NCBI GenBank assembly: GCA_041554195.1
Contig: JBFFMJ010000007.1
Location: forward strand, 128,219-192,218
From: JAPHSX01 sp041554195
GTDB taxonomy: Bacteria > Pseudomonadota > Gammaproteobacteria > Thiohalomonadales > Thiohalomonadaceae
DNA: 64,000 nt
Direction of reading: 5' to 3'
Part shown: positions 16,537 through 25,888 of the stretch, piece after piece
How positions within the stretch are numbered: position 1 is the first letter of the stretch
Layout: every line of letters starts with the position of its first letter
Translations under genes and position numbers: made by a program
Notes under the pieces: generated by a model
The model's database searches: none
Told to the model about the DNA's origin: nothing
The model's input: only the letters and a program-made list of their open reading frames with translations

Positions 16537-18000
16537 ATGCTTGATTTAATCAGCAAAGAACGATTAGTACTGTATGTCATTTTCATCAGTCTTGTGTTTT
16601 TTCCTGTCATCCACGACCCTGATTACTTTTTCCATCTGGTTGCTGGTGAGTACATTATCGGGCATGCCACACTCCCACATGTCGATGTCTTCTCCTACAG
16701 TAACCCGGGCAAACCATGGGTAATGCATGAATGGTTATTTGAAGTCGTCATTTATTACATACATCTGGTCGGCGGGGACCTCGGCGTAAAATTAGTAGCC
16801 GCGTCAATAATCATAGCGATCATTAGTAACACGTTGCGCTGCGCCCCAACCAATACACGCTATGCGGCTATCATTGTCCCTCTAACCATAACAGCACTGC
16901 TGGCCCCCTTCATCACCCCTCGCCCTCAACTATTCACCTATCTCTTTTTTTCGTTTTACCTGTTTTCACTATTTCGCTGCCATTTTGACCACGACTGTCG
17001 TCATCTTAAGTGGCTACCATTTATCATGATTGGCTGGACAAACATGCATGGTGGCTACATTATCGGGTTAATCATTATTTCTCTTTTTCTGGCCATAGAG
17101 ATACACAAAGAAAATACCAATGATCGAGAAAATAAACCTTGCATAAAACATCTTACAATAACGCTTGCCGCAACCATCATAGCCTCATCAATCAATCCAT
17201 ATTTCATCTATCACTGGCTGTTTCCCTTCCAGTTAATTGGTGCCGATTACATTAAATTCATTAGTGAGTGGCAACGACCGGATTTTGGCAAGATATACTT
17301 TAAAATCTACCTTGCTTTCATCGTTATCTATCTCATTATCCTTTTAAACTCTCTACGTTCTAAATTTCTCGCCTCTAACCTGACACCAATACCTTTCATA
17401 ATCGCCAGCTTCCTCAGTGCTCGACACATACCTCTCGCGATCATTATCACACTCCCATTCTGGTTGCTTCAGTCGTCTGCCATTAAGAAGTCAAACTATC
17501 TTACTAGAGCATTCGCACATCCCAAACTATCACCCACCATATTCAGAAAAGAACTAGGTAATATTGAATATTTTTTGAACGCGACCATTTTGCTCATTCT
17601 TATTGTCTGCGCTGTTACGCTCTACCCATTATTCCACAGCCATGACGACAATGTCATAAACAGGTACCTACCGGTCAATGCAACCAACTTTATCGAGCAG
17701 CAAAACATTAAAGGTAATATGTTTAACACCTATCGATACGGCGGTTACTTATTGCATCGTCTTTACCCGGAGCAAAAGGTATTCATCGACATTCGTGCAG
17801 ATATGTATGGTGCAGACTTTATCGGTAAGTATGAAACACTATTGTTTGCAAAAAACGGATGGCTGAAATTGGTAGACGATTACAATATCGCATATTTTAT
17901 CTGTGACAAATTCACCCCTATCGCCAGAGCACTCAGGGAGCACAGTGAATTCACGGTGCTTTATGAGGATAGCTTAAGTATTGTTGCCATAAAGAACTGA
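16537..18000 (+). CDS. AT-rich polytopic membrane protein, GT-C glycosyltransferase-like
   Basis: A 487-residue protein with about ten hydrophobic helices. The N-terminal segment DPDYFFHLVAGEYIIGHATL, then DVFSYSNPGKPWVMHEWLFE, and the C-terminal segment NTYRYGGYLLHRLYPEQKVF with the following DIRADMYG match a known type of hypothetical membrane protein related to GT-C glycosyltransferases. No enzymatic activity can be assigned. Base composition is clearly more AT-rich than the flanking tlpA and sbcB genes, so lateral transfer is possible. The ATG has no strong Shine-Dalgarno sequence. Confidence 0.8.
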   Translation: MLDLISKERLVLYVIFISLVFFPVIHDPDYFFHLVAGEYIIGHATLPHVDVFSYSNPGKPWVMHEWLFEVVIYYIHLVGGDLGVKLVAASIIIAIISNTLRCAPTNTRYAAIIVPLTITALLAPFITPRPQLFTYLFFSFYLFSLFRCHFDHDCRHLKWLPFIMIGWTNMHGGYIIGLIIISLFLAIEIHKENTNDRENKPCIKHLTITLAATIIASSINPYFIYHWLFPFQLIGADYIKFISEWQRPDFGKIYFKIYLAFIVIYLIILLNSLRSKFLASNLTPIPFIIASFLSARHIPLAIIITLPFWLLQSSAIKKSNYLTRAFAHPKLSPTIFRKELGNIEYFLNATILLILIVCAVTLYPLFHSHDDNVINRYLPVNATNFIEQQNIKGNMFNTYRYGGYLLHRLYPEQKVFIDIRADMYGADFIGKYETLLFAKNGWLKLVDDYNIAYFICDKFTPIARALREHSEFTVLYEDSLSIVAIKN

Positions 18001-18239
18001 AGGTGAAGCTCATGTGATATTTTTATAAGCTTGGAATTTAGTGGCATCTAAAACATCACCGTTTGCACTTACTTCCTGAAATAAAAGATATTTTATCCCT
18101 GCATGTTTTTCTATTCATACGCCTCAAAATATTATCCATTTAGAGCACCGTGAGCAGGGCTTTCTTACTACACCTCGCGCCTATACCCACTGAGGTCGTA
18201 TGCCAACAACAGGTCTCGACGTCGCACTGTAATGATGTA

Positions 18240-19691
18240 CTACAATTTGAGATAAGCCTCCAGTTCGTGCGCAAACGCCTCTACCTCACTGAGAATCCGC
18301 AACTTACCCTCATCCTGCTGCTGCTCGACCCGCTGCTCTTCCAGCTCGGCGTAAAAGGCCTCAAAGGTCATGTGGCCCGCCTCGCCCTCGAACAGTCGTG
18401 CCCGACAGTGCTCCATCCACTGTGCATGCTCCTCAGCCGTCAGGGTCTCAGGATAGTTGCGTGCACGGTAACGGAACAGCATCTCTGGCAGACGCTGGTC
18501 ATCGAAGCTCCAGCTCTGTCCCGCCAGCTCATCAGGAGCCGTGTTGTGGATAGCCGTCATATGGCGCTTGTCGCCATCACTGAAGAAACCACCGCCATAG
18601 AGCATTAGGTCGGTGTCGGTTTTCGGCTCGTACTCACGGGGTGCAAAAATATCGGCGATCTTCTTCTGCAGCTCTTTACGTGCGGCCAGTACCGCCTGGC
18701 GATTTTTCTGACAATGCATTAAATCAATATTGAGTCGCTTCGCCGCATCACCGGTAAGGGTTGAGGTAGGGGAGATCACCGGGCACTTGTTGATCAGGAT
18801 CTGTTTGAGGGCGGGACGCTCGACACCCTCCGGCAGCTCGGCATTGGGGGTATAGAGTCGCTCAGCCAACTTCTTTGCACTGAGCTCCAGCAACATCTGT
18901 GGGTCCTGTGCCAGGTCAAAGACAATCACGCTGTTCTTATTGGTCGGGTGCGCGCAAAGCGGAACCACCATACGGGTGTTGCCGTGGTCGCTGCCGTACA
19001 TCCCCGAGGTGTGGAGGATCGGCGTCAGATCCTTAAGGTCGAGATACTTCAACACCTCTTTCTTGCGACGCAGCCTGTAGCAGAAATCGAACAACTTCGG
19101 CTGCTTGTCTTTGATCAATTTTGCCATCGCGATGGTGGCGTAGACATCGGAGAGGGCATCGTGCGCCTGCTCGTGGCCGATACCGTTGGCCACGGTCAGC
19201 TCCTCCAGCTTAAAGCTGGGACGATCGGCATCCTCGCGGCGCGGCCAGCTAATCCCCTCAGGGCGCAGGTCGTGGCAGGCACGTACCATGTCGATAATGT
19301 CCCAGCGCGAATTGCCATCCTTCCACTCGCGCAGATAGGGGTCGTAGAGATTGCGATAGAGGGTGTTGCGTGTCACCTCATCATCAAAACGCAGCGAGTT
19401 GTAACCGACGCCACAGGTGCCGGGCTGTGACAGCTCCTCATGAATGCGGGCGATAAACTCCGCCTCCGGCATCCCCTGCTCCAATGCCTGCTGCGGTGTT
19501 ATCCCGGTGATCACCGCAGAGATGGGGTGCGGCAGTGTGTCGGGGGCGGGGCGAGAAAAGATATTCAGCGGCTCGCCAATAATGTTCAGATCTTCATCGG
19601 TGCGCACCCCGGCGAACTGTACCGGCCGGTCACGCGCCGTGTCGATCCCAAAGGTCTCATAATCGTGCCAGTAGAGGGTGTTATTTGCCAT
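18240..19691 (-). CDS. sbcB: exodeoxyribonuclease I
   Basis: A 483-residue 3'-5' exonuclease acting on single-stranded DNA in recombination and mismatch repair (E. coli: 475). The DnaQ-like catalytic acids are in YWHDYETFGID (motif I), and motif II/III segments YNSLRFDDEVTRNT and HDALSDVYATIAMAKLI are present. I start at ATG 19689-19691 (MANNTLYWHDYETFG), which fits the family; the frame extends 13 codons upstream. It lies at the downstream end of a long minus-strand cluster. Confidence 0.95.
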   Translation of the reverse strand: MANNTLYWHDYETFGIDTARDRPVQFAGVRTDEDLNIIGEPLNIFSRPAPDTLPHPISAVITGITPQQALEQGMPEAEFIARIHEELSQPGTCGVGYNSLRFDDEVTRNTLYRNLYDPYLREWKDGNSRWDIIDMVRACHDLRPEGISWPRREDADRPSFKLEELTVANGIGHEQAHDALSDVYATIAMAKLIKDKQPKLFDFCYRLRRKKEVLKYLDLKDLTPILHTSGMYGSDHGNTRMVVPLCAHPTNKNSVIVFDLAQDPQMLLELSAKKLAERLYTPNAELPEGVERPALKQILINKCPVISPTSTLTGDAAKRLNIDLMHCQKNRQAVLAARKELQKKIADIFAPREYEPKTDTDLMLYGGGFFSDGDKRHMTAIHNTAPDELAGQSWSFDDQRLPEMLFRYRARNYPETLTAEEHAQWMEHCRARLFEGEAGHMTFEAFYAELEEQRVEQQQDEGKLRILSEVEAFAHELEAYLKL

Positions 19692-19767
19692 GTCGCCGTT
19701 CCGTTTTGAAGATGGATGAAACCATACCATATCGGGTAATTAAAAGGGCTAGAGCCCATGTCATTCA

Positions 19768-20544
19768 CTAACAGGACTTGAGCGGAGACTGTTTATAGAA
19801 TCTTGATAGCTCTTCATAGATGGGCGCGTAATTTTTATGCAACTGTTTGGGCTGCTCAAAGAAGAGTTCCGTCATCACCGCAAAGAACTCCGCGGGATTG
19901 GTGGTGGCATAATGGTCGATACCATTTAATTCATGTTGAGTACGACTATTGAGATTGGCATAGGCACGAGTAAAATCCCGGGCCCATTCCTGTTGGGTAT
20001 TCCCTACATGTAGCGGGGGGATCCCATTCGCCGCGCCGTCAAGAAAATCGAGCTTATGGGCAAATTCGTGTAACAGAACATTGGAGCCCTTTCGACGCTG
20101 CGCCCGGGTTGAAGGGTCTATATCGGCCCAGGAGAGGACGACCGGTCCACGCGCCCACGCCTCACCACTCAGACCTCTGCTCACTTCATGTACCACACCG
20201 GCTTCGTCACGCTCACGATGGGGTGCGATAAAGGCCCCGGGATAGACGATGATCTCGCTCCAGCCATCGTACCAGTCAAGGCCGAGGTTAAGGACTAACA
20301 GCGAGGCCTCTGCAGCGATGAAGGCTCGCATCACCTCATCAAGTTCAAGGCCATCTGCACCGACTATTGCCTTGCGATGAAGAAACAGGCTGGCCAGCTC
20401 ACGCAGCCGGTGTCGATCTGATTTTTGCAACTGTGACACTAGCGCAGAGGCGTCGAGCACACGTTTCCAGATCATAATCGGAATACGGTGGCGATGCAAA
20501 AGGCGCTGCGTCCACCAACGCTGAATTCTTTCCAGGCCGATCAC
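19768..20544 (-). CDS. mtfA: zinc-dependent peptidase MtfA (Mlc-titration factor A family)
   Basis: A 258-residue protein with the zinc motif HEFAHKLD around residue 155 and a downstream NPAEFFAVMTELFFE helix that supplies the third ligand. The length is near the E. coli MtfA (265). MtfA binds the repressor Mlc in enterics and has aminopeptidase activity. Whether Mlc exists here is unknown. Its ATG overlaps the end of the upstream small membrane gene by 4 bases. Confidence 0.9.
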   Translation of the reverse strand: MIGLERIQRWWTQRLLHRHRIPIMIWKRVLDASALVSQLQKSDRHRLRELASLFLHRKAIVGADGLELDEVMRAFIAAEASLLVLNLGLDWYDGWSEIIVYPGAFIAPHRERDEAGVVHEVSRGLSGEAWARGPVVLSWADIDPSTRAQRRKGSNVLLHEFAHKLDFLDGAANGIPPLHVGNTQQEWARDFTRAYANLNSRTQHELNGIDHYATTNPAEFFAVMTELFFEQPKQLHKNYAPIYEELSRFYKQSPLKSC

Positions 20545-20780
20545 GCGTCTTCAGATCGTTGCTGGCGCGCGCGCCAGCGCAGGGTGAATAACGTTGCACC
20601 ACTGGCGACAACCATTAACAGCAGCCCCACCGGCCAGAGTAAAGGCAACATCTCCCAGCCGATGGCGATAACCATCCACTGTTGTTCGCCGGCAGCAACC
20701 GACAATGCATACTGCTCAATGGCATAGTCACTGTAGAACAGCAGTAGTGCGAACAGGGCGGCATAAATAGCCATACACAT
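20541..20780 (-). CDS. small membrane protein upstream of mtfA
   Basis: About 79 residues from the ATG at 20778-20780 (MCMAIYAALFALLLF), which has the Shine-Dalgarno AAGGT at good spacing; a longer frame to 20840 exists. Two hydrophobic helices (residues 2-16 and about 40-65) enclose a short loop, and the tail is basic (RWRARQQR). Its stop overlaps the mtfA start by 4 bases, so the two are coupled. The family is not recognised. Confidence 0.65.
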   Translation of the reverse strand: MCMAIYAALFALLLFYSDYAIEQYALSVAAGEQQWMVIAIGWEMLPLLWPVGLLLMVVASGATLFTLRWRARQQRSEDA

Positions 20781-20858
20781 AGGCGTTACCTTTTTTCTCC
20801 GGTGGCAGGCGGAAAATAGAGCCTGTGTAAGTCTCCACACAGCTCGTTTGCTTAATAG

Positions 20859-21794
20859 TTATGTCTCGCCCAACCATTCATGTGGGTGGAGGTACTTGGC
20901 ATAGAGTTCCGCCTCGGGACTCCCCTCTTCCGGTTGCCAGTTATATCGCCACTTCACCAGCGGGGGCATCGACATCAATATCGATTCGGTTCTCCCTCCC
21001 GACTGCAGGCCGAATAGCGTGCCACGATCAAATACCAGATTGAACTCAACATAGCGGCCACGTCTATAAAGCTGAAAGTCGCGCTCCCGTTCACCATAGG
21101 GCATCGCTTTACGTTTGGCGACAATAGGACGGTATGCCTCGATATAGGCATCACCGACACTACGCAGGAAGGCAAAACAGGTGTCGAAGTCCCATTCGTT
21201 CAAGTCATCAAAAAACAGCCCACCAACACCACGTGTTTCATCACGATGCTTGAGGTAAAAATAGTCGTCACACCATTTTTTATATCGGGGATAGACTGTT
21301 TCACCGAAGGGGTCACAAGCCGCTTTAGCCCTTTGGTGCCAGCCAATGACATCTTCATGGAAGGGATAGTAGGGGGTGAGGTCGAAACCACCGCCAAACC
21401 ACCATACCGGGGCCTCACCCTCTTTTTCTGCCACGAACAGGCGTACATTCGCATGAGAGGTGGGGACATAGGGATTCTTCGGATGTATCACTAGTGAAAC
21501 ACCCATTGCCTGAAAGGAGCGGCCAGCCAACTCGGGGCGCTGTGCCGTCGCCGAACCCGGTAGTTGTTCACCACGTACGTGGGAGAAGTTAATTCCGGCC
21601 TGCTCAAACTCGGCCCCATCACTCATCAAACGAACGATACCGCCACCGCCTAGTCTCTTATCCGCTTCGTGCGGTCTCTGCCACTCATCGCGAATAAATG
21701 TTCCCGCACCATCCTCTGCCTCTAAGCCTTCAACAATTTCCTGCTGTAGAGACAACAAATACTCTTTTACTTGTTCAATGCCAATCTGACTCAT
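20859..21794 (-). CDS. hemF: oxygen-dependent coproporphyrinogen III oxidase
   Basis: A 311-residue cytoplasmic enzyme that converts coproporphyrinogen III to protoporphyrinogen IX using O2. Typical segments include GVSLVIHPKNPYVPTSHANV, WWFGGGFDLTPYYP with the active-site region, and YVEFNLVFDRGTLFGLQSGG. It sits with tsaC and purE in a minus-strand series, an arrangement common in gammaproteobacteria. Having the oxygen-dependent isozyme fits an organism that also lives aerobically. Confidence 0.96.
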   Translation of the reverse strand: MSQIGIEQVKEYLLSLQQEIVEGLEAEDGAGTFIRDEWQRPHEADKRLGGGGIVRLMSDGAEFEQAGINFSHVRGEQLPGSATAQRPELAGRSFQAMGVSLVIHPKNPYVPTSHANVRLFVAEKEGEAPVWWFGGGFDLTPYYPFHEDVIGWHQRAKAACDPFGETVYPRYKKWCDDYFYLKHRDETRGVGGLFFDDLNEWDFDTCFAFLRSVGDAYIEAYRPIVAKRKAMPYGERERDFQLYRRGRYVEFNLVFDRGTLFGLQSGGRTESILMSMPPLVKWRYNWQPEEGSPEAELYAKYLHPHEWLGET

Positions 21795-21869
21795 AGTGAT
21801 CCAATAATATGACTTAGCTGTGGAAAAATGTAAGCCTCAACCAAAGTGTTGCCGAGAATCGCCACACAA

Positions 21870-22430
21870 TTAGCCAAGCCTGATCATTGCATCACTCAGA
21901 AGATCGCGAATGACCGTTGGCCGCTCTGCTCCGCCCAGTTCACCATGCAGGCAGTAATCAACTTCTGTGCCCATGTCGCGCAATACAGCTAGCGGTGTAG
22001 TTGCCGGTTTTTTGCCCGCCTGGTTGGCACTCGTGGAGACGATGGCACCACCAAAGAGATGACAAAGCTCCCGCACTAAAGGGTGTGCGGTAACGCGCAC
22101 CGCGACTGTTTGGTGCATCCCGCGTATCCACTCAGGACAGCCTTCACTGGCGGGAATCAGCCAGGTGTTGGGGCCGGGCCAGCTGGCATCGAGTTTTGAC
22201 CGATGTCTGGGCTCAAGCGGCTGGATGAAAGGTTGCAGCTGTTCGAGGTTACTGGCGATAAGGATTAAGCCCTTTTGCCAGGGACGATGCTTGAGCAATA
22301 ACAGTCGCTCGACGGCATCATAATTCATCGGGTCACAACCGAGACCGTAGACCGCCTCGGTCGGATACGCAATGAGGCCGCCGGCGTGTAACACGCGGGC
22401 GGCCTCACGAATCTGGAACGGCGTTGCCAA
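21870..22430 (-). CDS. tsaC: threonylcarbamoyl-AMP synthase (TsaC/YrdC)
   Basis: A 186-residue YrdC-domain enzyme that makes threonylcarbamoyl-AMP from threonine, bicarbonate and ATP for the t6A37 tRNA modification. The conserved nucleotide-binding segment YPTEAVYGLGCDPMN is near residue 22, and STSANQAGKKPATT appears in the second half. The length corresponds to the short TsaC form rather than Sua5. It starts 2 bases after purE ends. Confidence 0.94.
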   Translation of the reverse strand: MATPFQIREAARVLHAGGLIAYPTEAVYGLGCDPMNYDAVERLLLLKHRPWQKGLILIASNLEQLQPFIQPLEPRHRSKLDASWPGPNTWLIPASEGCPEWIRGMHQTVAVRVTAHPLVRELCHLFGGAIVSTSANQAGKKPATTPLAVLRDMGTEVDYCLHGELGGAERPTVIRDLLSDAMIRLG

Positions 22431-22432
22431 GG

Positions 22433-22942
22433 TTAGGCTAAACCGAGTTCCTTCTGCACTTCCGCGTTGCGCGCAAGGATCTTCACCTTATTCGCCTCAC
22501 GCTCATCACGCAGCTTTTGCGCCAGCCCCTCATCGGAAACAGCCATGATCTGCGCGGCCAGGTAGCCGGCATTCTTGGCACCGGCACTGCCGATGGCAAC
22601 GGTGGCGACCGGGATACCGCCGGGCATCATCACGGTGGAGAGCAGTGCATCCTGCCCCTTCAGCGGACCACCGTCCATCGGCACGCCGATAACCGGGCGC
22701 ACGGTGATGGCTGATACAGCACCGGCAAGGTGAGCGGCAAGACCGGCGGCACAGATAAAGGCCTGGCAACCGCGTTTTTCTGCTCCGGTCACATAGTCGT
22801 GGGTGGCCTCCGGGGTACGGTGTGCCGAGTGGATACGCACCTCGTAGGTGATATCGAATGACTTTAGGACCTTAAAGGTCGCCTGCATTGCAGGCAGATC
22901 GGAATCGGATCCCATCAGGATGCCAACAAAGGGGGTGCTCAT
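22433..22942 (-). CDS. purE: N5-carboxyaminoimidazole ribonucleotide mutase
   Basis: A 169-residue class I PurE that moves the carboxyl group from N5 to C4 in purine synthesis. The motif MGSDSDLPAMQ is at the start, SAHRTPE near residue 43, and GVPMDGGPLKGQDALLSTVM in the middle. No purK lies next to it, although class I PurE normally needs PurK, so that gene must be elsewhere. It is followed at once by tsaC. Confidence 0.96.
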   Translation of the reverse strand: MSTPFVGILMGSDSDLPAMQATFKVLKSFDITYEVRIHSAHRTPEATHDYVTGAEKRGCQAFICAAGLAAHLAGAVSAITVRPVIGVPMDGGPLKGQDALLSTVMMPGGIPVATVAIGSAGAKNAGYLAAQIMAVSDEGLAQKLRDEREANKVKILARNAEVQKELGLA

Positions 22943-23034
22943 TATTATTACTCCACAAAAAAACAGTTATGACGGTTCTATCGCGATAAAAGTTCCGTGG
23001 AGGAGCCCTCCTCAGAACGGGTAATTAATACCGA

Positions 23035-25344
23035 TCAGGCCTCCGCCTCTTCGGTATCGTCCTCTTTCTCATAGGGCTCGGCAAAGCCGCAATCCTTCTG
23101 CGGACAGACCTTTTCGGTGCCCTTACGCTTGGTGGTCTTGATCGTAAGGATCGGCCACTCACAGTCGGGGCAGGGCTCATTAATCGGCTCATTCCACACC
23201 GCATAATCGCAGTCTGGATAGGTAGAGCAGGAGAAGAAAATCTTGCCGCGGCGTGACTTGCGACGCAGCATACTTCCCTTGTTGCACTTGGGACAGCTAA
23301 CGCCGGTATCCTCCGGCTGCTCCAACGGTTCGAGATGTTTGCACTTGGGATAGGCACTGCAACCGATAAACTTGCCGTAACGTCCATCACGAATCAACAG
23401 CGGCGAGTCACACTCGGGACAGCTGCGTCCTTCCACCACTTCAGGCTCGGCGCGCTTCTCTTCACCGTCGATATTACGGGTGTAACTGCAATCAGGATAG
23501 CCGGTACAGGCGACAAAGCGTCCGCGCTTACCGAGCTTGGTAACCAGCGGCTTGCCACACTCGGGGCAGACCTCGTCCATCGCCTCTTCGGTGACATCCT
23601 TGCGCGACACGCTGGCCTCTTTGTCGACCACCAGATCCTTAAAGGGTTGCCAGAATTTTTTCATCAGTGGCACCCACTCCTCCTCGCCACGGGAGACCGC
23701 ATCAAGCTCGTCTTCCAGTTTCGCGGTAAAGTCGTAATCGACGTAGCGGGTGAAGTGCTGGGTAAGGAATTTATTTACCACGCGACCCACATCGGTGGGA
23801 TAGAAACGCTTCTTGTCGATCTCCACATATTCGCGATTTTGCAGCGTCGAGATGATGCTGGCGTAGGTAGAGGGGCGACCGATGCCGTGCTCCTCCAGGG
23901 TCTTTACCAGGCTTGCCTCGGAGAAGCGCGGTGGTGGCTCGGTAAAGTGCTGCTCGGGTCGGATCTTGAGCAACTCGATCTTTTCCCCCTCGAGCATCGG
24001 CGGCAACAACTTGTTGTCGTCCTTTTTCTCTTTGGCGTCGTCCACCGACTCCTGATAGACCGACATAAATCCGGCATGGACAATGGTCGAGCCGTTGGCG
24101 CGGAACAGGTTGCCTTCACCGGCACTGAGGTCAACCGCCACCGTATCCAGAGTGGCATGTACCATCTGGCAGGCCACCGTGCGCTTCCAGATCAACTCAT
24201 ACAGTCGGAACTGATCCTTGGACAATTTATCCTTCAGCGACTCCGGCACTCGCAGAATGGAGGTGGGGCGCACCGCCTCGTGTGCCTCCTGGGCATTCTT
24301 CGATTTAGTCTTAAAGATGCGCGGCTCGTCCGGCACGTTGTCAGTGCCGTAGCGCTGGCCGATAAATTCGCGCAGCTCCTCCAGGGCATCCTGGGAGAGG
24401 GTCACCGAGTCGGTACGCATATAGGTAATGAGACCCACGGTCTCACCGCCGATGTCGATACCCTCATACAGCTGCTGTGCCGTGCGCATACTGCGCTGGG
24501 TGGTGAAGCCCAGTTTACGCGCCGCCTCCTGCTGCAGTGTGGAGGTAGTAAAGGGGGCAGCGGGGTTGCGCTTGCGTTTTTTCTTTGTCACTTTGCTGAC
24601 GGTAAGCTGACCCTCGGCACCCTTTAACAGGCCCGCCTCAACTTCATCGGCGCGACCACTGTTATTAATGGTGAACTGCTCAATCTTCTCGTCTTCAAAC
24701 TGGATAAGTTTAGCGCTGAAGTTTTGTCCCTCTTTGGCGACATCGGCCTCAACAGTCCAGTACTCTTTGGGATCAAAGGCCTCGATCGCCTCCTCACGTT
24801 CGACGATCATGCGCAGCGCGGGAGACTGCACCCGGCCGGCGGAGAGACCGCGGCGGATCTTTTTCCACAGTAGTGGCGAAAGATTAAAGCCAACCAGGTA
24901 GTCAAGGGCGCGACGCGCCTGCTGTGCATTCACCAGCTCCATTGCCAGCTCTCGCGGATTGGCAACGGCCTCCTGGATCGCCTTCTTGGTCACCTCGTGG
25001 AATACCACACGACCTACCGGCTTATCTTTTAGCAGGTTGCGCTTGCCCTTCAGGATCTCCAGCAGGTGCCATGAGATCGCCTCACCCTCGCGGTCCGGGT
25101 CAGTGGCGAGATAGAGGGCTTCGGCCTTGCGTAGCGCCTTGACGATGGCATCGACATGTTTGCTGTTTTTGTCGATTATTTGGTACTTCATCGCAAAGTC
25201 GTTGTCAGGGTCGACCGCCCCCTCTTTAGGCAGAAGGTCGCGCACATGACCATAGGAGGCCAATACCTCGAAATCTTTGCCCAGGTATTTCTTAATAGTC
25301 TTCGCCTTAGCCGGCGACTCCACAATTACCAGATTCTTGCTCAT
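23035..25344 (-). CDS. topA: DNA topoisomerase I
   Basis: A 769-residue type IA topoisomerase that relaxes negative supercoils. The Toprim domain opens with LVIVESPAKAKTIKKYLG and has DPDREGEAISWHL; the active tyrosine is in GLITYMRTDS near residue 308. The C-terminus carries four four-cysteine zinc elements (starting CPECGKP, CPECDSP, CPKCNKG and CPDCEWP). It is shorter than E. coli TopA (865). Its ATG comes 18 bases after an intrinsic-terminator-like hairpin, so expression may be attenuated or driven by a promoter in between. Confidence 0.96.
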   Translation of the reverse strand: MSKNLVIVESPAKAKTIKKYLGKDFEVLASYGHVRDLLPKEGAVDPDNDFAMKYQIIDKNSKHVDAIVKALRKAEALYLATDPDREGEAISWHLLEILKGKRNLLKDKPVGRVVFHEVTKKAIQEAVANPRELAMELVNAQQARRALDYLVGFNLSPLLWKKIRRGLSAGRVQSPALRMIVEREEAIEAFDPKEYWTVEADVAKEGQNFSAKLIQFEDEKIEQFTINNSGRADEVEAGLLKGAEGQLTVSKVTKKKRKRNPAAPFTTSTLQQEAARKLGFTTQRSMRTAQQLYEGIDIGGETVGLITYMRTDSVTLSQDALEELREFIGQRYGTDNVPDEPRIFKTKSKNAQEAHEAVRPTSILRVPESLKDKLSKDQFRLYELIWKRTVACQMVHATLDTVAVDLSAGEGNLFRANGSTIVHAGFMSVYQESVDDAKEKKDDNKLLPPMLEGEKIELLKIRPEQHFTEPPPRFSEASLVKTLEEHGIGRPSTYASIISTLQNREYVEIDKKRFYPTDVGRVVNKFLTQHFTRYVDYDFTAKLEDELDAVSRGEEEWVPLMKKFWQPFKDLVVDKEASVSRKDVTEEAMDEVCPECGKPLVTKLGKRGRFVACTGYPDCSYTRNIDGEEKRAEPEVVEGRSCPECDSPLLIRDGRYGKFIGCSAYPKCKHLEPLEQPEDTGVSCPKCNKGSMLRRKSRRGKIFFSCSTYPDCDYAVWNEPINEPCPDCEWPILTIKTTKRKGTEKVCPQKDCGFAEPYEKEDDTEEAEA

Positions 25345-25358
25345 TACGACTCACTAGT

Positions 25359-25383
25359 AAAAATGCCCGCTAGATGCGGGCAT
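25359..25383 (-). terminator. intrinsic terminator between smg and topA
   Basis: ATGCCCGC (25363-25370) pairs with GCGGGCAT (25376-25383) around a 5-base loop, and on the minus strand it is followed by a TTTTT tract at 25363-25359. This is a good rho-independent terminator for the lysM-dprA-smg transcript. It ends only 14 bases before the topA ATG, so it also forms part of the topA leader. Confidence 0.75.
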
Positions 25384-25410
25384 TGATAGCCATCTCTGAC
25401 TCCGCTGAAC

Positions 25411-25887
25411 TCAGTGCAGTTGTGCTACCACCTCGTCCAGAACCAGGTCTTCCATCCATGCCACGGCCGCTTCCTGACCGGGCTGGTTAAACAATACCAT
25501 CAGGATCACCCACTTCAGCTGCTCCAGATCGACCTCGTCGCTCTCCAGCGCCATCACCCGGTCAATGACCATCTCGCGGGTGGCGTGATCCAGGACCCCC
25601 ATCTGCTCGAGGAAGAGGATAAAACCGCGACAATCACTGTCCAGTTTTGCATCCTCACGTTCCGAGTAAATGCGAAATGACTGCTGCGGTGCGTTAGGCA
25701 GGATGCCGTCACTGCCAGCCGTGGTCAGCGACTCCAGCCAGTCGAAGGCCTTGCCAATCTCGGAGCGGTGAAAACCGGCATCCATCAGCTCCAGCTGCAG
25801 CGACTCGCGATCCTGCTCCAGTTCACCCTCGTCATACATGTAGTTCTCGAAGAGGTAGATCAGGATTTCAAATACGTCTTGTTTCAT
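25411..25887 (-). CDS. smg: Smg family protein (DUF494)
   Basis: A 158-residue acidic protein conserved in beta- and gammaproteobacteria, usually beside dprA, as here. I start at ATG 25885-25887 (MKQDVFEILIYLFENYM), the usual N-terminus; the upstream extension lies inside dprA. The N-terminal part is predominantly helical with many acidic residues. The molecular role is not established; the association with dprA suggests a link to DNA uptake or envelope functions. Its start lies one base after the dprA stop. Confidence 0.92.
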   Translation of the reverse strand: MKQDVFEILIYLFENYMYDEGELEQDRESLQLELMDAGFHRSEIGKAFDWLESLTTAGSDGILPNAPQQSFRIYSEREDAKLDSDCRGFILFLEQMGVLDHATREMVIDRVMALESDEVDLEQLKWVILMVLFNQPGQEAAVAWMEDLVLDEVVAQLH

Positions 25888-25888
25888 C

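Noticed and set aside
23335..24627. 430-codon open frame on the plus strand inside topA
   Set aside because: It lies fully antisense to topA, whose motifs and zinc elements are complete. The long frame is a by-product of GC-rich codon use.
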